Of a DNA stretch of 64,000 nt, positions 43,660 to 55,097 are shown piece by piece (positions within the stretch are counted from its first letter, which is position 1; each line of letters starts with the position of its first letter). The position numbers and the translations under genes are program-made. The stretch spans positions 60,072 to 124,071 of the forward strand of contig JAAEAF010006852.1 in assembly GCA_011037195.1 (NCBI GenBank), given 5' to 3'. A model generated the notes under the pieces. It ran no database searches. It was not told the origin of the DNA and worked only from the letters and a program-made list of their open reading frames with translations. The DNA comes from Triatoma infestans (Eukaryota; Arthropoda; Insecta; Hemiptera; Reduviidae).

Positions 43660-44760
43660 CAAAAGCGCCTTACTGGATATATCCTGCTCTGGTTTGAAAA
43701 ATTAAAATATTGGAAGAGTATACTCCTTTAAATGGTGAGAGAGATCTAATGGTATACACCGATGGCAGTAAAATGGAAAATGAAATAGGGGCTGCGTTTG
43801 TTATATATATATTAATGGAATAGGTAATGGCTAAAAAGTACAGACTGGCAGATAAATGTTCTAACAATGAGGCTGAACTTCACGCGATCTATAATGCTCT
43901 GGAACTGTATTAATAAACATTGAATTTTGTGACAGGAAGAGAAACTATTGCAACAGGCATACCTGGTTTTGATGAAGTGAAAGAATTTATAAGGAATAAT
44001 ATGCTGGAATCAATTATAATTAGAAGTGATAGTTGATTATCACTGGATACCATCTCAAATAGCAATAACCACATGCCACTAGTGGAAAAAATTAGGAAAG
44101 CTGTCCTTCACCTTCAATGCTGCTAGTTTGTAGTTAAGTTCAGTAAAGTTAAGCCTCACTGGCAATGAAAGAGCGGACTTGTTGGCAAAAGAGGCGGCCA
44201 GGGATTGCAGTATCCAAATAGGTCTCAAGACTCTACTCAGGCCATATGTAGATTTGATCTTACAAAGAAAAAGCTTAGTTGCGTGGGAGCAATTATGGTC
44301 GGCTACTGAAAATGGCATATTAAACTAAAGAGTTTTTTCCAACTGTTGAACACAGACGGAAAGTTAAGTTTACCTAACATTATAAACTGATCCCGATGTT
44401 GTCAGGACATGGCGGAAACAAACAGTTCCTCCATCGCTTTAACTTAATCTCGGACTCGTCATGCGGATGTGATTTCTCTTCCTGTCAAAGATGGCATCAT
44501 ACACTTTTTGTGTGCTTTGTTTGAGAGTGAAAGTGCTTCTTTCATGCAAAAAGTTGTATTGAGAAGTATTAACTGGTCCCCTTCAAAATCAGAACTACTG
44601 AATACTAATCTGTGTCATATAATTCTCAATTATGTGAATACAATTGATTTCGATAAATTGTTACAAAAGTTACATAAGTCATCTGCTAAAAGTATTTTAT
44701 TTTCGCCGTATATAATTCATAGCATTTTTAAAACAGTAATTTGTAAGCTTTAGCACGTAA
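43660..44760 (+). pseudogene. LINE C-terminal relic with RNase H
   Basis: Frames give LMVYTDGSKMENEIGAAFV (43748-43804), CSNNEAELHAIYNALELY (43858-43911) and, after a frame change, GNERADLLAKEAARDCSIQI (44163-44222). The catalytic Asp of YTDG, the Glu of EAEL and the Asp of RADL are visible. The last open frame (44469-44753) is a likely C-terminal end with no knuckle readable. A minus-strand frame at 44079-44318 is a shadow. Confidence 0.65.
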
Positions 44761-46082
44761 TATTAAACATAGAGCATGCTGATAATTGCACACAAAAAAC
44801 ACACACACTATTTTCTAAAAACCACTTTTTTTCCCACTCAGGGGACCTAAAACCGGATATTTCCGATGAAAACTCGATATTGAAAATTTGACATGATTAA
44901 AATACTTCCTCTAACTAGGAATAAGAGAAAGTAAAAATGAGAAATTAGTCTAGAAAAGGCAATGGAACAAGAGATAAAAGTAAAAAACAAAAAAAAAAAA
45001 TAGGTATATTATAAAATGTAGAAGAGTAGAAAGAAGTGTGTGACTAGTGTTGGTAGTGGAGATTCGATGTCGATTGTGCAATAGAAATGAAAAGAAGGGA
45101 CCATTACTAGCAGGAAAGCACGCTCCTATTTCCGCCCAACAATTGATTTATACCAATTATCATCCTTCCAATTTGGAGTCCATTTCCGAGTTTCTATCAC
45201 TATCAAGAGAGATAGACCGAACGGAGGGTGGAAGAAGCAGCCCAGAACACTTCTTATGTCCTTGGATACTCAATAGCCAGCAGGACATAGGTCCTTTCCT
45301 CTTCTCTACTCTGACCTCTCATACTTTGTTCTCAAATAACCTTTTCCTTTCTTCAACTATTTACAGTTTACCTTGTAAGTTTTTTTTTTTATTTCATTAT
45401 TATTACTACTTTATTGTGATCTTTATCAAGGAAATGTATCGAAGTTTTTTATATCACAATATAGGGGAACTAACTAGATATCCTAATTTTTTTTTGGTTT
45501 ATTTTTTTTTTTCTTTTTGTTAATAATCATTGATTACTTCTCAATTTTCCAGGTTTATTTTTGGGCAGCTTGTTTAATACAAATTCTAGCAGACCCAGCA
45601 TAAATGGGCATGCAATTGCTATGAATCTAAATTTAAAGTTTTTTTTTTCTACTTTCTCCTGAATCTCTTCTTCTGAGTCTCCTCTAGAATCTCCTGAGTC
45701 TGAAAAAGTTGTGTTTGTGTAAAACAAAACAAAAAAAAAAAAAATCACAGAAAGTTCATTCATACTTGACATGATATGGGATGACAAAACCGTTATTATC
45801 ATGGGATCCCAATTTAATTAACCAAATGTCCCACTTTATTAAATAGATTTTTCAGTTTTTTTTTTTTTTGTAAATTTTCTCAAAAATGGTTCCAAAGATT
45901 TTCAATAACGATAGCGTTTCAACTAACATATAAAGAGCTACAAAGCTTGATTTGTTTTTGTTTTTTTTTTTTTTTTTTTTTGAGAATAGTAGAAAGCTAT
46001 TGAGAAAAGTGTTCTTTATTGGCGGGATTTTCATTTGCCAAATCATTATGTATTAAGGCGTCCGTCCGCCTTTTGAAGATCG
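44761..46082. other. No gene recognised
   Basis: Open frames at 45047-45523 (+) and 45527-45802 (-) have low-complexity, phenylalanine- or acid-rich translations and no motif. Many poly(T) runs. Confidence 0.45.
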
Positions 46083-46417
46083 CACAATATAATGGGTTTG
46101 AGAAGGAGATAAATTGGGTTAGATTAGATAAATGAACTAGAAGTTAACCTGAACACTGTATAATGGAAAAGTAGTACAAACTGTCTGGACTTTACACTAA
46201 AATATATAAAATGGTAGTGAGTAGTAAAGAGAAAGGTTGTTGACGTGTTGTGACTGCTGTGTGAACTCTGTTGCAAGACTGTCGGAGATTCTCCCGTAGT
46301 TGTATTTAAACAGTTCCTCCCACTCTAGTCTGGCCTAAGCTAGAGAGTGATCCTGTCAAATTTTATGACTCTTTCTCTCTGCAATGGATCCCTCTCTTCG
46401 GATCCTATTATACACAA
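46083..46417 (+). repeat. Family A copy A10 with CACAA duplication
   Basis: Element 46088-46412, starting TATAATGGGTTTGAG and ending GGATCCTATTATA, with near-perfect 9-bp inverted ends. CACAA flanks it at 46083-46087 and 46413-46417. This is the best-bounded family A copy. Confidence 0.85.
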
Positions 46418-46558
46418 CAAAAATGATATTTATTACCATGAAGAATATTGACTCTCCTTCATTAAGATGGTCAACCTCGGTTTGACACTAAGCTAAATTC
46501 CTTGGAGGAGTGAAGATAGAAATTTGGAGTTGATGATCTTGAAGAAGCTGGTGAAAGG
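46418..46558. other. Spacer between two repeats
   Basis: No feature seen. Confidence 0.5.
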
Positions 46559-47297
46559 TGTAATGACATAGCAATGTCAAAGCCTTCACAAAATATAACA
46601 AAAGGAAAGAATAATTTATAACTAGTGGCCCCAAAGCCAGCTGCTGCCTTTTCAATACAAAGGTATCAAAGAGAAGCCACTGATAAAGCCCTGTCTATTG
46701 AACACAAGCCACCTGGTCTTTGAAAGTCGCCGATGGGCGACCAAATCTGGCCACTGACCTGAATCACTGGTCGCCGACCTAACCAAGGTCGCACAAGGTC
46801 GCACGCTACTAGAGATGTCTTAGTGTGAGAACTTACTTACACACTTGACAGTGTGTGAGTAAGACTAATATAAACTTCGCTCCACTGGAAGAGGGGATCA
46901 TTATATCAATCATCATTATATCATTCATCATTATACGAGTAGCCACATCATTATATCAATATCATTTTTACAGTAGCAGTTATACTTGAGTTCCGAGCGC
47001 GTCCCTATACAAGGTTTTACTTATAATTATTTTCATAGTTGTGCATATTAGTTTATTTATTTTAATCAGTTAAATTATTTGTTATTTAACTCTTAAAATT
47101 ATTTATTTACTTTTATCAAATCATATAATTGTAGTTACCATTAGGCTCATTCAAATTATTGTTAAAATACATTCTATTTTTATAAATTCAGTGTTAGTAA
47201 TTCTCTGGCTGTGGGGCCACTAGTTATATATTATTCTTTCCTTTTGTTATATTTTGTGAAGGCTTTGATATTGCTTTGACATTGCTATGTCATTACT
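46559..47297. mobile_element. 739-bp non-autonomous element with ~80-95-bp terminal inverted repeats
   Basis: The left end TGTAATGACATAGCAATGTC...ACTAGTGGCCCCAAAGCCAG (to 46640) is the inverse of the right end (47206-47297), which carries a small extra segment. AAGG flanks it at 46555-46558 and 47298-47301. The interior is non-coding, with GTCGCC/GGCGAC-rich sequence near 46725-46800 and CATCATTATATCA repeats near 46900-46960. The TGTAAT start and 4-bp duplication recall family A and also the TGTNR ends of Ginger-type DNA transposons, but class is not established. Confidence 0.75.
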
Positions 47298-47301
47298 AAG
47301 G

Positions 47302-48159
47302 CAATTAAGACTGCTTTCGGGCAACAGATTGCCAAGCTAAAACCTTAAAGTTTTTGATGATAAATTACACACAAAAAATTAAATTATTCAAAGCAATGCA
47401 TTTAATTTATCTTTTAATTAAAACCTTGTATTTCTTCTTGTAGAATCCTAAATAATGTATAATTCAGTTTATTTAACGCAAAACTTGTAAAATAATATTT
47501 AAAAAATACCTCGTAGAAAATGAATTATATAGATACTTTAGCATGTTTTTCAAGCAACCTATGTTATGCACTTAGTTTGAATTGTCTGATAAATATATAT
47601 ATATGTATATGCCAAGAGATTGGGAAGAAATACAAGTATGTTTGGGAAAAACCAAGTATATACTGAATTTCTGCCACATAATAAATGTTTACTCTTACCG
47701 TGTGACATCTTTCTTTAGAGAGTTGTTCTGTGGTAGAGAAAGAGAACAGTTAAATCAAGAACTAACACATATTCTTTTATTTTTATTTTTATTCCAAACT
47801 TTTTTATTCAACCAAACTTCTCCCATTATTATTTACACAAGGTACAGGGCTATAGTACAACTTTTTCAATGCACAATTTAACTGGATGTACTTTACACAT
47901 AGAACTGACAAGTTGTTTATTCTAACAAAATGTTATCAACACGATAAATCAAGCTAAAAGTAAAAATATGTAATATGAATGGAAAGTAAATTATTTAGGA
48001 AAGAAAATAATTGTAGAAATTTTGTGAAGTTTCGATTGTTGGTCCGCATATCATATCAGTGATCTGTATTAAGCCTCAATTTACACAGGTTAAATTTACT
48101 CAGTATTCGCTTGGAAATTTTACTACCTGCTAGCAAGTCGTTCAGTATAGATTGTAGAT
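47302..48159. other. No gene recognised
   Basis: AT-rich. Open frame 47582-47881 has no motif. Confidence 0.5.
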
Positions 48160-48395
48160 TGTTGTAGGGGATTATTGCACTGCGACCTGAAAGATCTATT
48201 GTACCCCCCGGAGCCCTCTCCAATGCACAGTCGGCCTCCAGCAGTGTTCTCTAACTACAGACAACACTGCCCATCACCGGACAGTGAGTTGTAGAGGCTC
48301 TTAGGAAGAGAAAATCTAAGGGCAGCTTGCTGGATTCAAACCCGGGACCTCCGCGTTGCTAGTCCAGCGCGCTACCACTGAGCCAATCCCTTCCT
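48160..48395 (-). repeat. tRNA-derived SINE, family S copy S1
   Basis: On the minus strand: box A TTGGCTCAGTGGTAGCGCGC, box B GGGTTTGAATCC, body CTCACTGTCCGGTGATGGGC and GGAGGCCGACTGTGCA, then GTACAATAGATC and GGTCGCAGTGC as a tail. The tail differs from that of S3 and looks like the 3' end of an I/R1-type LINE. The minus frame at 48316-48669 is repeat-derived. Confidence 0.75.
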
Positions 48396-49144
48396 TCTCC
48401 CTTGGCTTTCGCCAATTTGTGTACTGTGTTTGTCCTTGTCTGTAAAGTGTAGAGTGTACGATGTAGTTTAAGTGCTGACGGAGTGCACGGAATTCTGAGC
48501 TGTGGTAACCCGTGGGGTCGCTACTCCTCAAATAACTGCATGCAACAGATACCCCATGCGAGTTATCGTTCAGTATAACAACTGTATATATCAAACTCAC
48601 TGCTTGCTTTAACCCTGAAAATAGGTTGAAAACTGGGCTTATTTTTACTCTGTTAAAAGTTTCATACAAAATTTATTGGACTCTGTTTGTATACTGTTAG
48701 GATACGAAATTTCATAACCTGTTGGGGATCTTTGGGCAAGAAAATCACAGAAATTTGAGAAAACATTTTAGTATAGTTGCAGTTCCGTAGTTGATTTTTT
48801 TTTTTAACCATGGAATTTTGGCAACACATGTAATTTCCAATCAATAAAATGGTATAAAAAACTTGAGTAGCACCTTAGTGGAAATCAACCCCCGTTCCCT
48901 ACCCAAAACTCCTGTAAAATGAATATACCCGCCAAAATATTATAAATAAAATTTATAGCTTTTTAAATACATAGTTGAAATCTTGAAAAAGAAAATTGTT
49001 GGAACCAATTTCGAGAAAACTGAAAAAAGTGAAAAAAAAAACTATTCAGTGAAATGATGTATCCGCTTGACCTGTAACAATTGTTTCTTTTTAATTTAAC
49101 AATATCTAGTGTCATGGCACCCTTCTTATTGCATTCTTATTGAT
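48396..49144. other. No gene recognised; family G scrap
   Basis: 48880-49060 carries GGAAATCAACCCCCGTTCCC, TCGAGAAAACTGAAAAAAGT, related to family G. Confidence 0.5.
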
Positions 49145-49335
49145 ATTGGCCTTCCTAGTGCACGCTGGCCTCCGGACAGTGTTGTCTCGTTATAGACAAC
49201 AGTGTCCAGCACCGGACAGTGAGCTGTAGAGGTTTCTAGGAAGAAAAAAATCTAAGGGGTAAGCACAGGACTCGAACCGAGGACCTCAGCATGTGAGCCC
49301 AACACATTAACCACTGAGCTAATCCCTTCTCTGTA
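49145..49335 (-). repeat. tRNA-derived SINE, family S copy S2
   Basis: On the minus strand: AGAAGGGATTAGCTCAGTGG, box B GGTTCGAGTCC, then TCACTGTCCGGTGCTGGACA. Closely related to S1 with a different anticodon region. Confidence 0.75.
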
Positions 49336-49874
49336 ACGATTGTTATAATAATTCTCAAATCTCCTGGTAGAACCTAAAACGAAATATCATGATTTAATTT
49401 TCTAAAATTTTTAGGTTTTTTGGATTTCTTGGCCAAACATTCACAAATACCAGATTTCTTAAAACCATTTTTTCGGAGTCACGAGACCATAAAACAAGAA
49501 TTCTCGGTGAATACACGATTCTGAAAATTTGACCACTATCGAATTGTTTGTTCTTAGCGACATGGAACCATTCTCATTCTGTGCATTAAGAGAAAGTAAT
49601 AATGAATCAGTATTAAAATATTATTTCCTATTAACAACTCAAAGGATTCATCCCTTAGCACTCCCAAGGCCAGCTGTATAGAACACGCACTTGCCGACAT
49701 GTGGTCAGTGTCCCTTACGAAGATTTTATTATCCTTCAGTCCATTAATTTGTTTATAGACTTTACTTTGTTTATATTAACATTATGAATATCGCGATTCT
49801 CACTACATAAAATTACAGTTCATCTAGTATGTGCATAAAAAATAGTAAGTATATCCTACTCATCACAGTTATCT
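49336..49874. other. No gene recognised
   Basis: AT-rich. A block near 49490-49545 (TCGGTGAATACACGATTCTG, TTTGACCACTATCG) resembles repeats at 38575 and 43450. Confidence 0.5.
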
Positions 49875-50320
49875 TCTTCTTCTTGTTAGTCTTGACCTCA
49901 TCTATCTTGCGGACTAGAGGTTTTACAAAAGTAGCGCCATCTGCCTCTATCTGGTGACAATTTTTTGGACTCTGCGTATCCTACTACTCGCCCGCTGGTT
50001 CCTCTTTTAGCATTATCCAGCCAACTCTTATCCTTCTTCTTCCAGAAATTCTAGCCTCCATCGCCTTCCTAAGAAACCGATCTTCCTCCATTCTGCTTAC
50101 ATGACCGAACCACCTCAGTTGCGCTCTCTTAATTAATTGATCGAGCAGGTGTCTACGATCAGATTCCTTTAAGAACCATGATTTGCTTCCGTAGGTAAGT
50201 AAGGGCACGTTGTCCTTGGCCACTTCTCTCTTGCTGAGGAACTTTCTATTGCTAGCGGAGAACAGTCAAACCGCAACGGCCACCCTAGCATTAATTTCTT
50301 CCTTTAACCTGCCGCTCTCG
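49875..50320 (-). pseudogene. RTE-clade C-terminal relic
   Basis: On the minus strand: NARVAVA... region near 50290-50265, then DNVPLLTYGSKSWFLKESDR and LRWFGHVSRMEEDRFLRKAM. The YGSKSW and GHVSRMEEDR signatures are typical of the RTE/BovB ORF2 end. It differs from the 34.9-36.2 kb element, so it is a second RTE lineage. No RT core remains. Confidence 0.7.
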
Positions 50321-51764
50321 TTAATCGTCACTCTTAGGATCGTAGTTATAATAATTCAAATATCAATGAGACGAAATCAATGTGATACTATAATTCTGGG
50401 CAAAGTTATTACTTATCATTTTTACAGCACTTCCGATCCTGCAGTAAGCAATGTTGAATAATACTTATTCACAGATTTCAACCTCTCTGTCGACATCTCA
50501 ATCTCACCAAAACAGGAACAGCAAGAACACAGACAGTTTCCCACATTGAAACAGTACAGTTATATATAGCCTCTAGATATAGTCGATATGTACTAATAAC
50601 AGTAAAACTTAGGCCCACCACATATTGTGTAGGTACACAAATTTCACAAGGGATCTACAGTAGATCTACTAAGAGGCGACAGAGCACTTGGCTTTGTTAC
50701 CTTTCCCTCTTCATATATATATATATATGTATGGTATATATATGGTATATATACTTCATATATATATATATATATATGAATGGTTTTATATAGTAATATA
50801 TAGTAGTATATATATATAGTAATGTGCATTATATACGACTGGAATCTTATAAATTTGTACACGCATGGATTGATGTATATGGTAATGTTTTGCAAGTATT
50901 TAATGCAATCGAGCAGTAAATACAGGAAGGGTGTTCGCACAATATTCAGATGATAACTATATCTAGATGTTAGCGGAAAAAGTGAGAATATTATGTGTTC
51001 AGTCAATGGAATTATTAAAACTTTAAAATTTAATATTTACTTTAATTTGCGATTATGTTTCTGCTTGAAATTGCTGGTATATAAAGTCATAAAATGCTTG
51101 GATTAATTAAAATGAAAGCCGTATATAATATGTTAATTAGAATGGTTATGTTTTATTTATAAGATTTTCATATTGATTAAGTTAATAAAGTGAGAAAGAG
51201 AAAATTAATTGAGAATCCACTCAGTAAGTAGCAAGAGAGAGAGAGAGAGAGAGAGAGATTGAGAGAGAATTAGTGAGAGAAAACAGAGCTAGTCAGTTGA
51301 AGGGTCGAATCATTTTAGTGAGTGAAGAGTGGAAAGGTCGTTTATCTCTAGAGTTCTAATTCGGTATGTCCACTAGTGGCCAACAGTCTATCAATGCAAA
51401 TCCTATCCTTTCCATTTCCATATAGATTAGAGATGATGGTTCACTAGCTTTGGGGTCTCCGCTGAATTGTGTCCACATTTGTATATACCACGATGCCACA
51501 GCTATATTAACAATATTCCCTGGGACAGTTAACTATTAATTTACTCTTTTGTCATCTATAACGACCAAGTTTATTGCTTTTCCTTATTGTTGGTAATTTT
51601 TATTGATTTATATGATAATTCTTTCATCAGAGTTTCTGATATACTTCAGTTGTTTATATTATTATTATTATTATTCATGAATTATTTAGCGCCTGTATCG
51701 AATACTACTACTACTAATAATAATAATATGTTTATTCAATAGATAAAAATATATAAAACAGAAA
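50321..51764. other. No gene recognised; (TA)n and (GA)n
   Basis: (TA)n-rich at 50714-50820 and (GA)n at 51233-51258. A (TTA)n then (CTA)n then (TAA)n stretch lies at 51657-51730. The frame 50644-51006 is repeat-derived. Confidence 0.55.
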
Positions 51765-52340
51765 ATGTTTTTGGTGTGATGTGCGTAGAGTAGTGGTAGT
51801 GTGTAGCACGAGCGGTTTTGTAAAAGGGCTTGTAAGTATATATGTTTAAGAGAGAAGTATTAGTAATAAGAAAGTAGTCACCACTGCTAACAATAAATAT
51901 ATTCTATTAAAATAATAACTACAAGTTATTTGCAAGAAATAATTAACTATTAATATGCACTGATGCTAAGAGAGCGAAAAACAAGTGTTCTGCTTCGGTG
52001 TCTACAACAAACTATCTAAATAAATGATCTAGAATAAAGGCAAATCTCTATCACTGGCATGAGTTTAAGAGAGCGATTCCTGAAGCAAGTGTTCTGGCTT
52101 TGAAAGCAGAATGCAGACTGTCCGAAAGAATGCCTTCTCTTACAAAACAGTTGGCCAAGTGCCATTGTATTAATTTAATGGATTCTTGCGCCTGTGTCTC
52201 TTGGTTTGCATTGACCAAGATTGTAGTATACCTGGCTCTATCCCCATCACTAAATACACTATTTGAACTATCTAATTTTCACAAAACTATTTTCCAAAAC
52301 TATTATTTTTCCATTTCGTTCTTCCACTACACCACAGTCC
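51765..52340 (+). repeat. Family F repeat, copy 2 (possible solo LTR)
   Basis: Starts TGTTTTTGGTGTGATGTGCG and ends CTTCCACTACACCACA, so it is bounded by TG and CA. Partner of 23767-24443. The open frame 52100-52480 lies mostly in this repeat. Confidence 0.6.
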
Positions 52341-52408
52341 GTCTGCAGAGTTGTTTTTATATAAATAAATCATCTGCTCTCAAGTATAATATTAATAACC
52401 AATTAATG

Positions 52409-52486
52409 CCCCTGCAGGACCGGGGACAGAATAGGCCTGCTCCATATCCTGGATGTCGTAAGAGGCGACTAATAGGATAACGGGGG
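52409..52486 (+). ncRNA. Predicted 5' leader RNA fold: pseudoknot plus hairpin
   Basis: CCCC (52409-52412) can pair with GGGG (52422-52425). GCAGG.CC (52414-52421, one bulged A) can pair with GGCCTGC (52434-52440), forming a pseudoknot. Hairpin GTCG (52455-52458) with CGAC (52466-52469) closes loop UAAGAGG. The same arrangement is at 6511-6580 with different bases in the helices. AGAATA between the two pseudoknot helices is also shared. Confidence 0.6.
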
Positions 52487-52849
52487 AAGTGACTAGCACT
52501 TCTTAGGGAGGTCGGCTCTCCCTACTAGCCCAGCCGGACAGGGGGGTATACTGAACAGGGAACACGATACTTTACACAGCGACACAAACATGCACACTTA
52601 CACATACAAACACACACACACACACACACACACAAATGTATACGCACACGTACACAGGATACACTTTTAGGGCCCTAATCTAAGGTGTTAGCTACCGTGC
52701 CGATGGATTGGTTGGCGGCAGGGATCCTGGCCGTATCAAACGGTGCCCTCCGGATACCAGGCGACCTCCGGTTGGAATGTAGCCTTCCCGCGGTATCCAG
52801 GCTCTGCTGTGGGTGACAGTTTTGGTCCTTGGCTACTCGTGGGATCTGA

Positions 52850-54052
52850 ATGAATCAATCTCCATCTAAAAACACTTCAGAGGCGTCCACCTCTTTAAAA
52901 ACGGACGTGGTAATGGGTCCACCAAATAACCCAATTAATACGAATCAGGAAAAGGCGGTATCCCCTCGGTTCCTGATCGTGAAAAAGGAGAATGGAGATT
53001 TCTCCAAGGACAACCCGTTTATTTTGAACAAATTGCTATTTGGACTAGTAGGAGATTTAAAAACGATTAAAAAGATAAAAGATGGTTTGCTATTGATTGA
53101 AACTGTTTCAGCGCCACAATCTAAGAGATTATGTAATATTAAGAAAATGGGAAACTGGAACATCACAGTCAGTGCCCATCAGACACTCAACACTTCCAAA
53201 GGTGTTATCTTCTGTAGAGACCTCCTAAATTGTACAGTTGAAGATATTGCGCTCGAATTGAAAGAGCAAGGAGTAATTGAAGTTAGACGTATCAAGTCTA
53301 GGATCAATGGCGAACTCAATGATACGGCTAATCACATTCTGACGTTTAATAAACCAAAAATTCCGGACAGAATTAAAGTAGCCTTCTACTCACTTCCGGT
53401 CAGACAGTACGTTCCCGCTCCTCTTCGTTGTTTTCGTTGCCAGCAATATGGTCATATCCTTCTGAAGTGCCCTAATGATCAAGTCTGCGTCTGTGGTAAA
53501 AGTATTCATGAAGGAAAATCATGTGAGGAGCCAATCGTTTGTTTAAACTGTGGAGGCAACCATTCAGCGCGCTCTCGTAATTGTCCAGTTTTTAAGACTG
53601 AAATAGCAGTACAGGAGATAAAGGTGAAAGAAAATCTATCTTACTTGGAAGCCAAAAGAAAGGTAGTAATTCCCACTCCACAAGGAATATCTTACACCAG
53701 AGTCGCATCCAGCGGGCCAAGTAAAGTAGATATATCATCATTAGTTAAAGAACTTGTACCCCAACTGGTTTCAGTTTTGAAAACAGTATTCGTATCAAAA
53801 GATCTAGTTTCACCCTACATTCAGAGACTTGGCACCCTGCCAGTGCCGCTCAGGCCACGAACAGGCTCGGTGACTAGTCAAAGTCCCGCACGTTCAGAGG
53901 TGGGTTCCGAAAAAAGAAAACATACCCAGATAAGAGGAGCAGAAGATGAACCCTCTACTGATGGCTCTGTGACCCAAGATAGTCCAGGAAAATCCCCTCG
54001 TAGCAGGGGAAAAAAGAAAAAAGGATGGCCAAAGGGGAAACCCCGGAAATGA
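52850..54052 (+). CDS. I/Nimb ORF1, gag-like RNA-binding protein
   Basis: 400 residues, uninterrupted. The C-terminal half has three cysteine knuckles: C194-C197-H202-C207 (CFRCQQYGHILLKC), C213-C215-H220-C225, and C231-C234-H238-C245 (CLNCGGNHSARSRNC). The end is lysine-rich (RGKKKKGWPKGKPRK). ORF1 proteins of I elements bind the element RNA and package it into a ribonucleoprotein. The ATG at 52850 is the first in frame after the leader. ORF2 begins 164 bases downstream of the stop. Confidence 0.9.
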   Translation: MNQSPSKNTSEASTSLKTDVVMGPPNNPINTNQEKAVSPRFLIVKKENGDFSKDNPFILNKLLFGLVGDLKTIKKIKDGLLLIETVSAPQSKRLCNIKKMGNWNITVSAHQTLNTSKGVIFCRDLLNCTVEDIALELKEQGVIEVRRIKSRINGELNDTANHILTFNKPKIPDRIKVAFYSLPVRQYVPAPLRCFRCQQYGHILLKCPNDQVCVCGKSIHEGKSCEEPIVCLNCGGNHSARSRNCPVFKTEIAVQEIKVKENLSYLEAKRKVVIPTPQGISYTRVASSGPSKVDISSLVKELVPQLVSVLKTVFVSKDLVSPYIQRLGTLPVPLRPRTGSVTSQSPARSEVGSEKRKHTQIRGAEDEPSTDGSVTQDSPGKSPRSRGKKKKGWPKGKPRK

Positions 54053-54215
54053 AGTGTGATTCGCACTGTTATAAAATTTTTAACCGTTATTCCATTTTTT
54101 GTCCTTTTTTACCACATTGTAAAATGATATTTATTTTACATTATTTCCTTTTTGTTTTAGTTAGAGTTTTATTATTTTGAATTTATGTTATTGATAATAT
54201 TTCAAAAAACCTAAA

Positions 54216-55079
54216 ATGGAAAATTTTTTACAATGGAACTGCAATGGGATTTTAACTCATTATTGTGACTTGAAGATGCTTCTGACAAAATACGACCCTG
54301 TATGTGCGTGTATACAAGAGACCCATCTTAAACCGGGGCAGTCCTATTCTCTCAGAAATTACGTAATAGCAAGGAAAGATGCAGTGGTGAATGTGCGAGC
54401 AAAAAAAGGAGGTGTAGCACTTATAATTAGAAGAGATGTGCGCTTCAGCCCTATTGAACTGGACACACCATTACAAGCTGTTGCAATCCAAATATCATAT
54501 CCTGTTTCAGTGACAATATGCAACATATATCTACACAATGCCGATTGGCAGTTACGAGATTTAGAGCTAATTATTTCCCAACTTCCTACTCCATTTTTAC
54601 TGGTTGGGGACTTCAATGCTCATAATGTACTCTGGGGTTCTGTTTCTAATGACACTAGGGGTCGACTAATAGAGCAACTACTGGATCGGAATAGCATTTC
54701 ATTAATAAATACAGGATCATCAACACACTTTAATGTTGCAACAGGCACTTTTTCCGCTATAGATTTATCGTTGTCGTCGCCCAGACTCTCCATGCGCTTA
54801 TCATGGAACGTCCTGGACGACCTTTACAATAGTGACCACTTCCCGATAATCATAGAAAGTGGTAGAATTAAAACAATGCCATCTATCCCTCGAAAATGGT
54901 TGATCCATAAAGCACAGTGGCCATTATTCCAACAAAAAGTTGTTATGCTGTCTCAGAATACTGACCCTTCACAGTTGGTTGATGCACTAACTCAGTCAAT
55001 ACTTACAGCTGCAGAAGCTGCCATTCCTAAAAGTAGCGGGAAACCTGCTAAGCGCATCGTACCATGGTGGAATCCATAG
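54216..55079 (+). CDS. I/Nimb ORF2, APE-type endonuclease domain (ends at premature stop)
   Basis: 287 residues from Met 54216. Endonuclease signatures: LQWNCNG (5-11), QETHLK (34-39), GDFNAHN (131-137) and SDHFPI (206-211); the Asn, Glu, Asp and His of the APE fold are present. The frame ends at TAG 55077-55079, but the next in-frame ATG at 55098 continues the same frame without a gap, so the TAG is a nonsense mutation inside a single ORF2. The endonuclease nicks DNA to prime reverse transcription. Confidence 0.9.
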   Translation: MENFLQWNCNGILTHYCDLKMLLTKYDPVCACIQETHLKPGQSYSLRNYVIARKDAVVNVRAKKGGVALIIRRDVRFSPIELDTPLQAVAIQISYPVSVTICNIYLHNADWQLRDLELIISQLPTPFLLVGDFNAHNVLWGSVSNDTRGRLIEQLLDRNSISLINTGSSTHFNVATGTFSAIDLSLSSPRLSMRLSWNVLDDLYNSDHFPIIIESGRIKTMPSIPRKWLIHKAQWPLFQQKVVMLSQNTDPSQLVDALTQSILTAAEAAIPKSSGKPAKRIVPWWNP

Positions 55080-55097
55080 GTAAGCGATATAATAAAA

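Noticed and set aside
45047..45523. Open frame of 158 residues as a gene
   Set aside because: Low-complexity translation with runs of Phe and Tyr from poly(T) tracts, and no motif or homologue recognised.
48330..48395. tRNA gene on the minus strand
   Set aside because: Boxes A and B are present but the cloverleaf is poor and the copy belongs to a repeated SINE family.
50644..51006. Minus-strand frame of 120 residues
   Set aside because: About a third is a TA-repeat translation and the rest has no motif.
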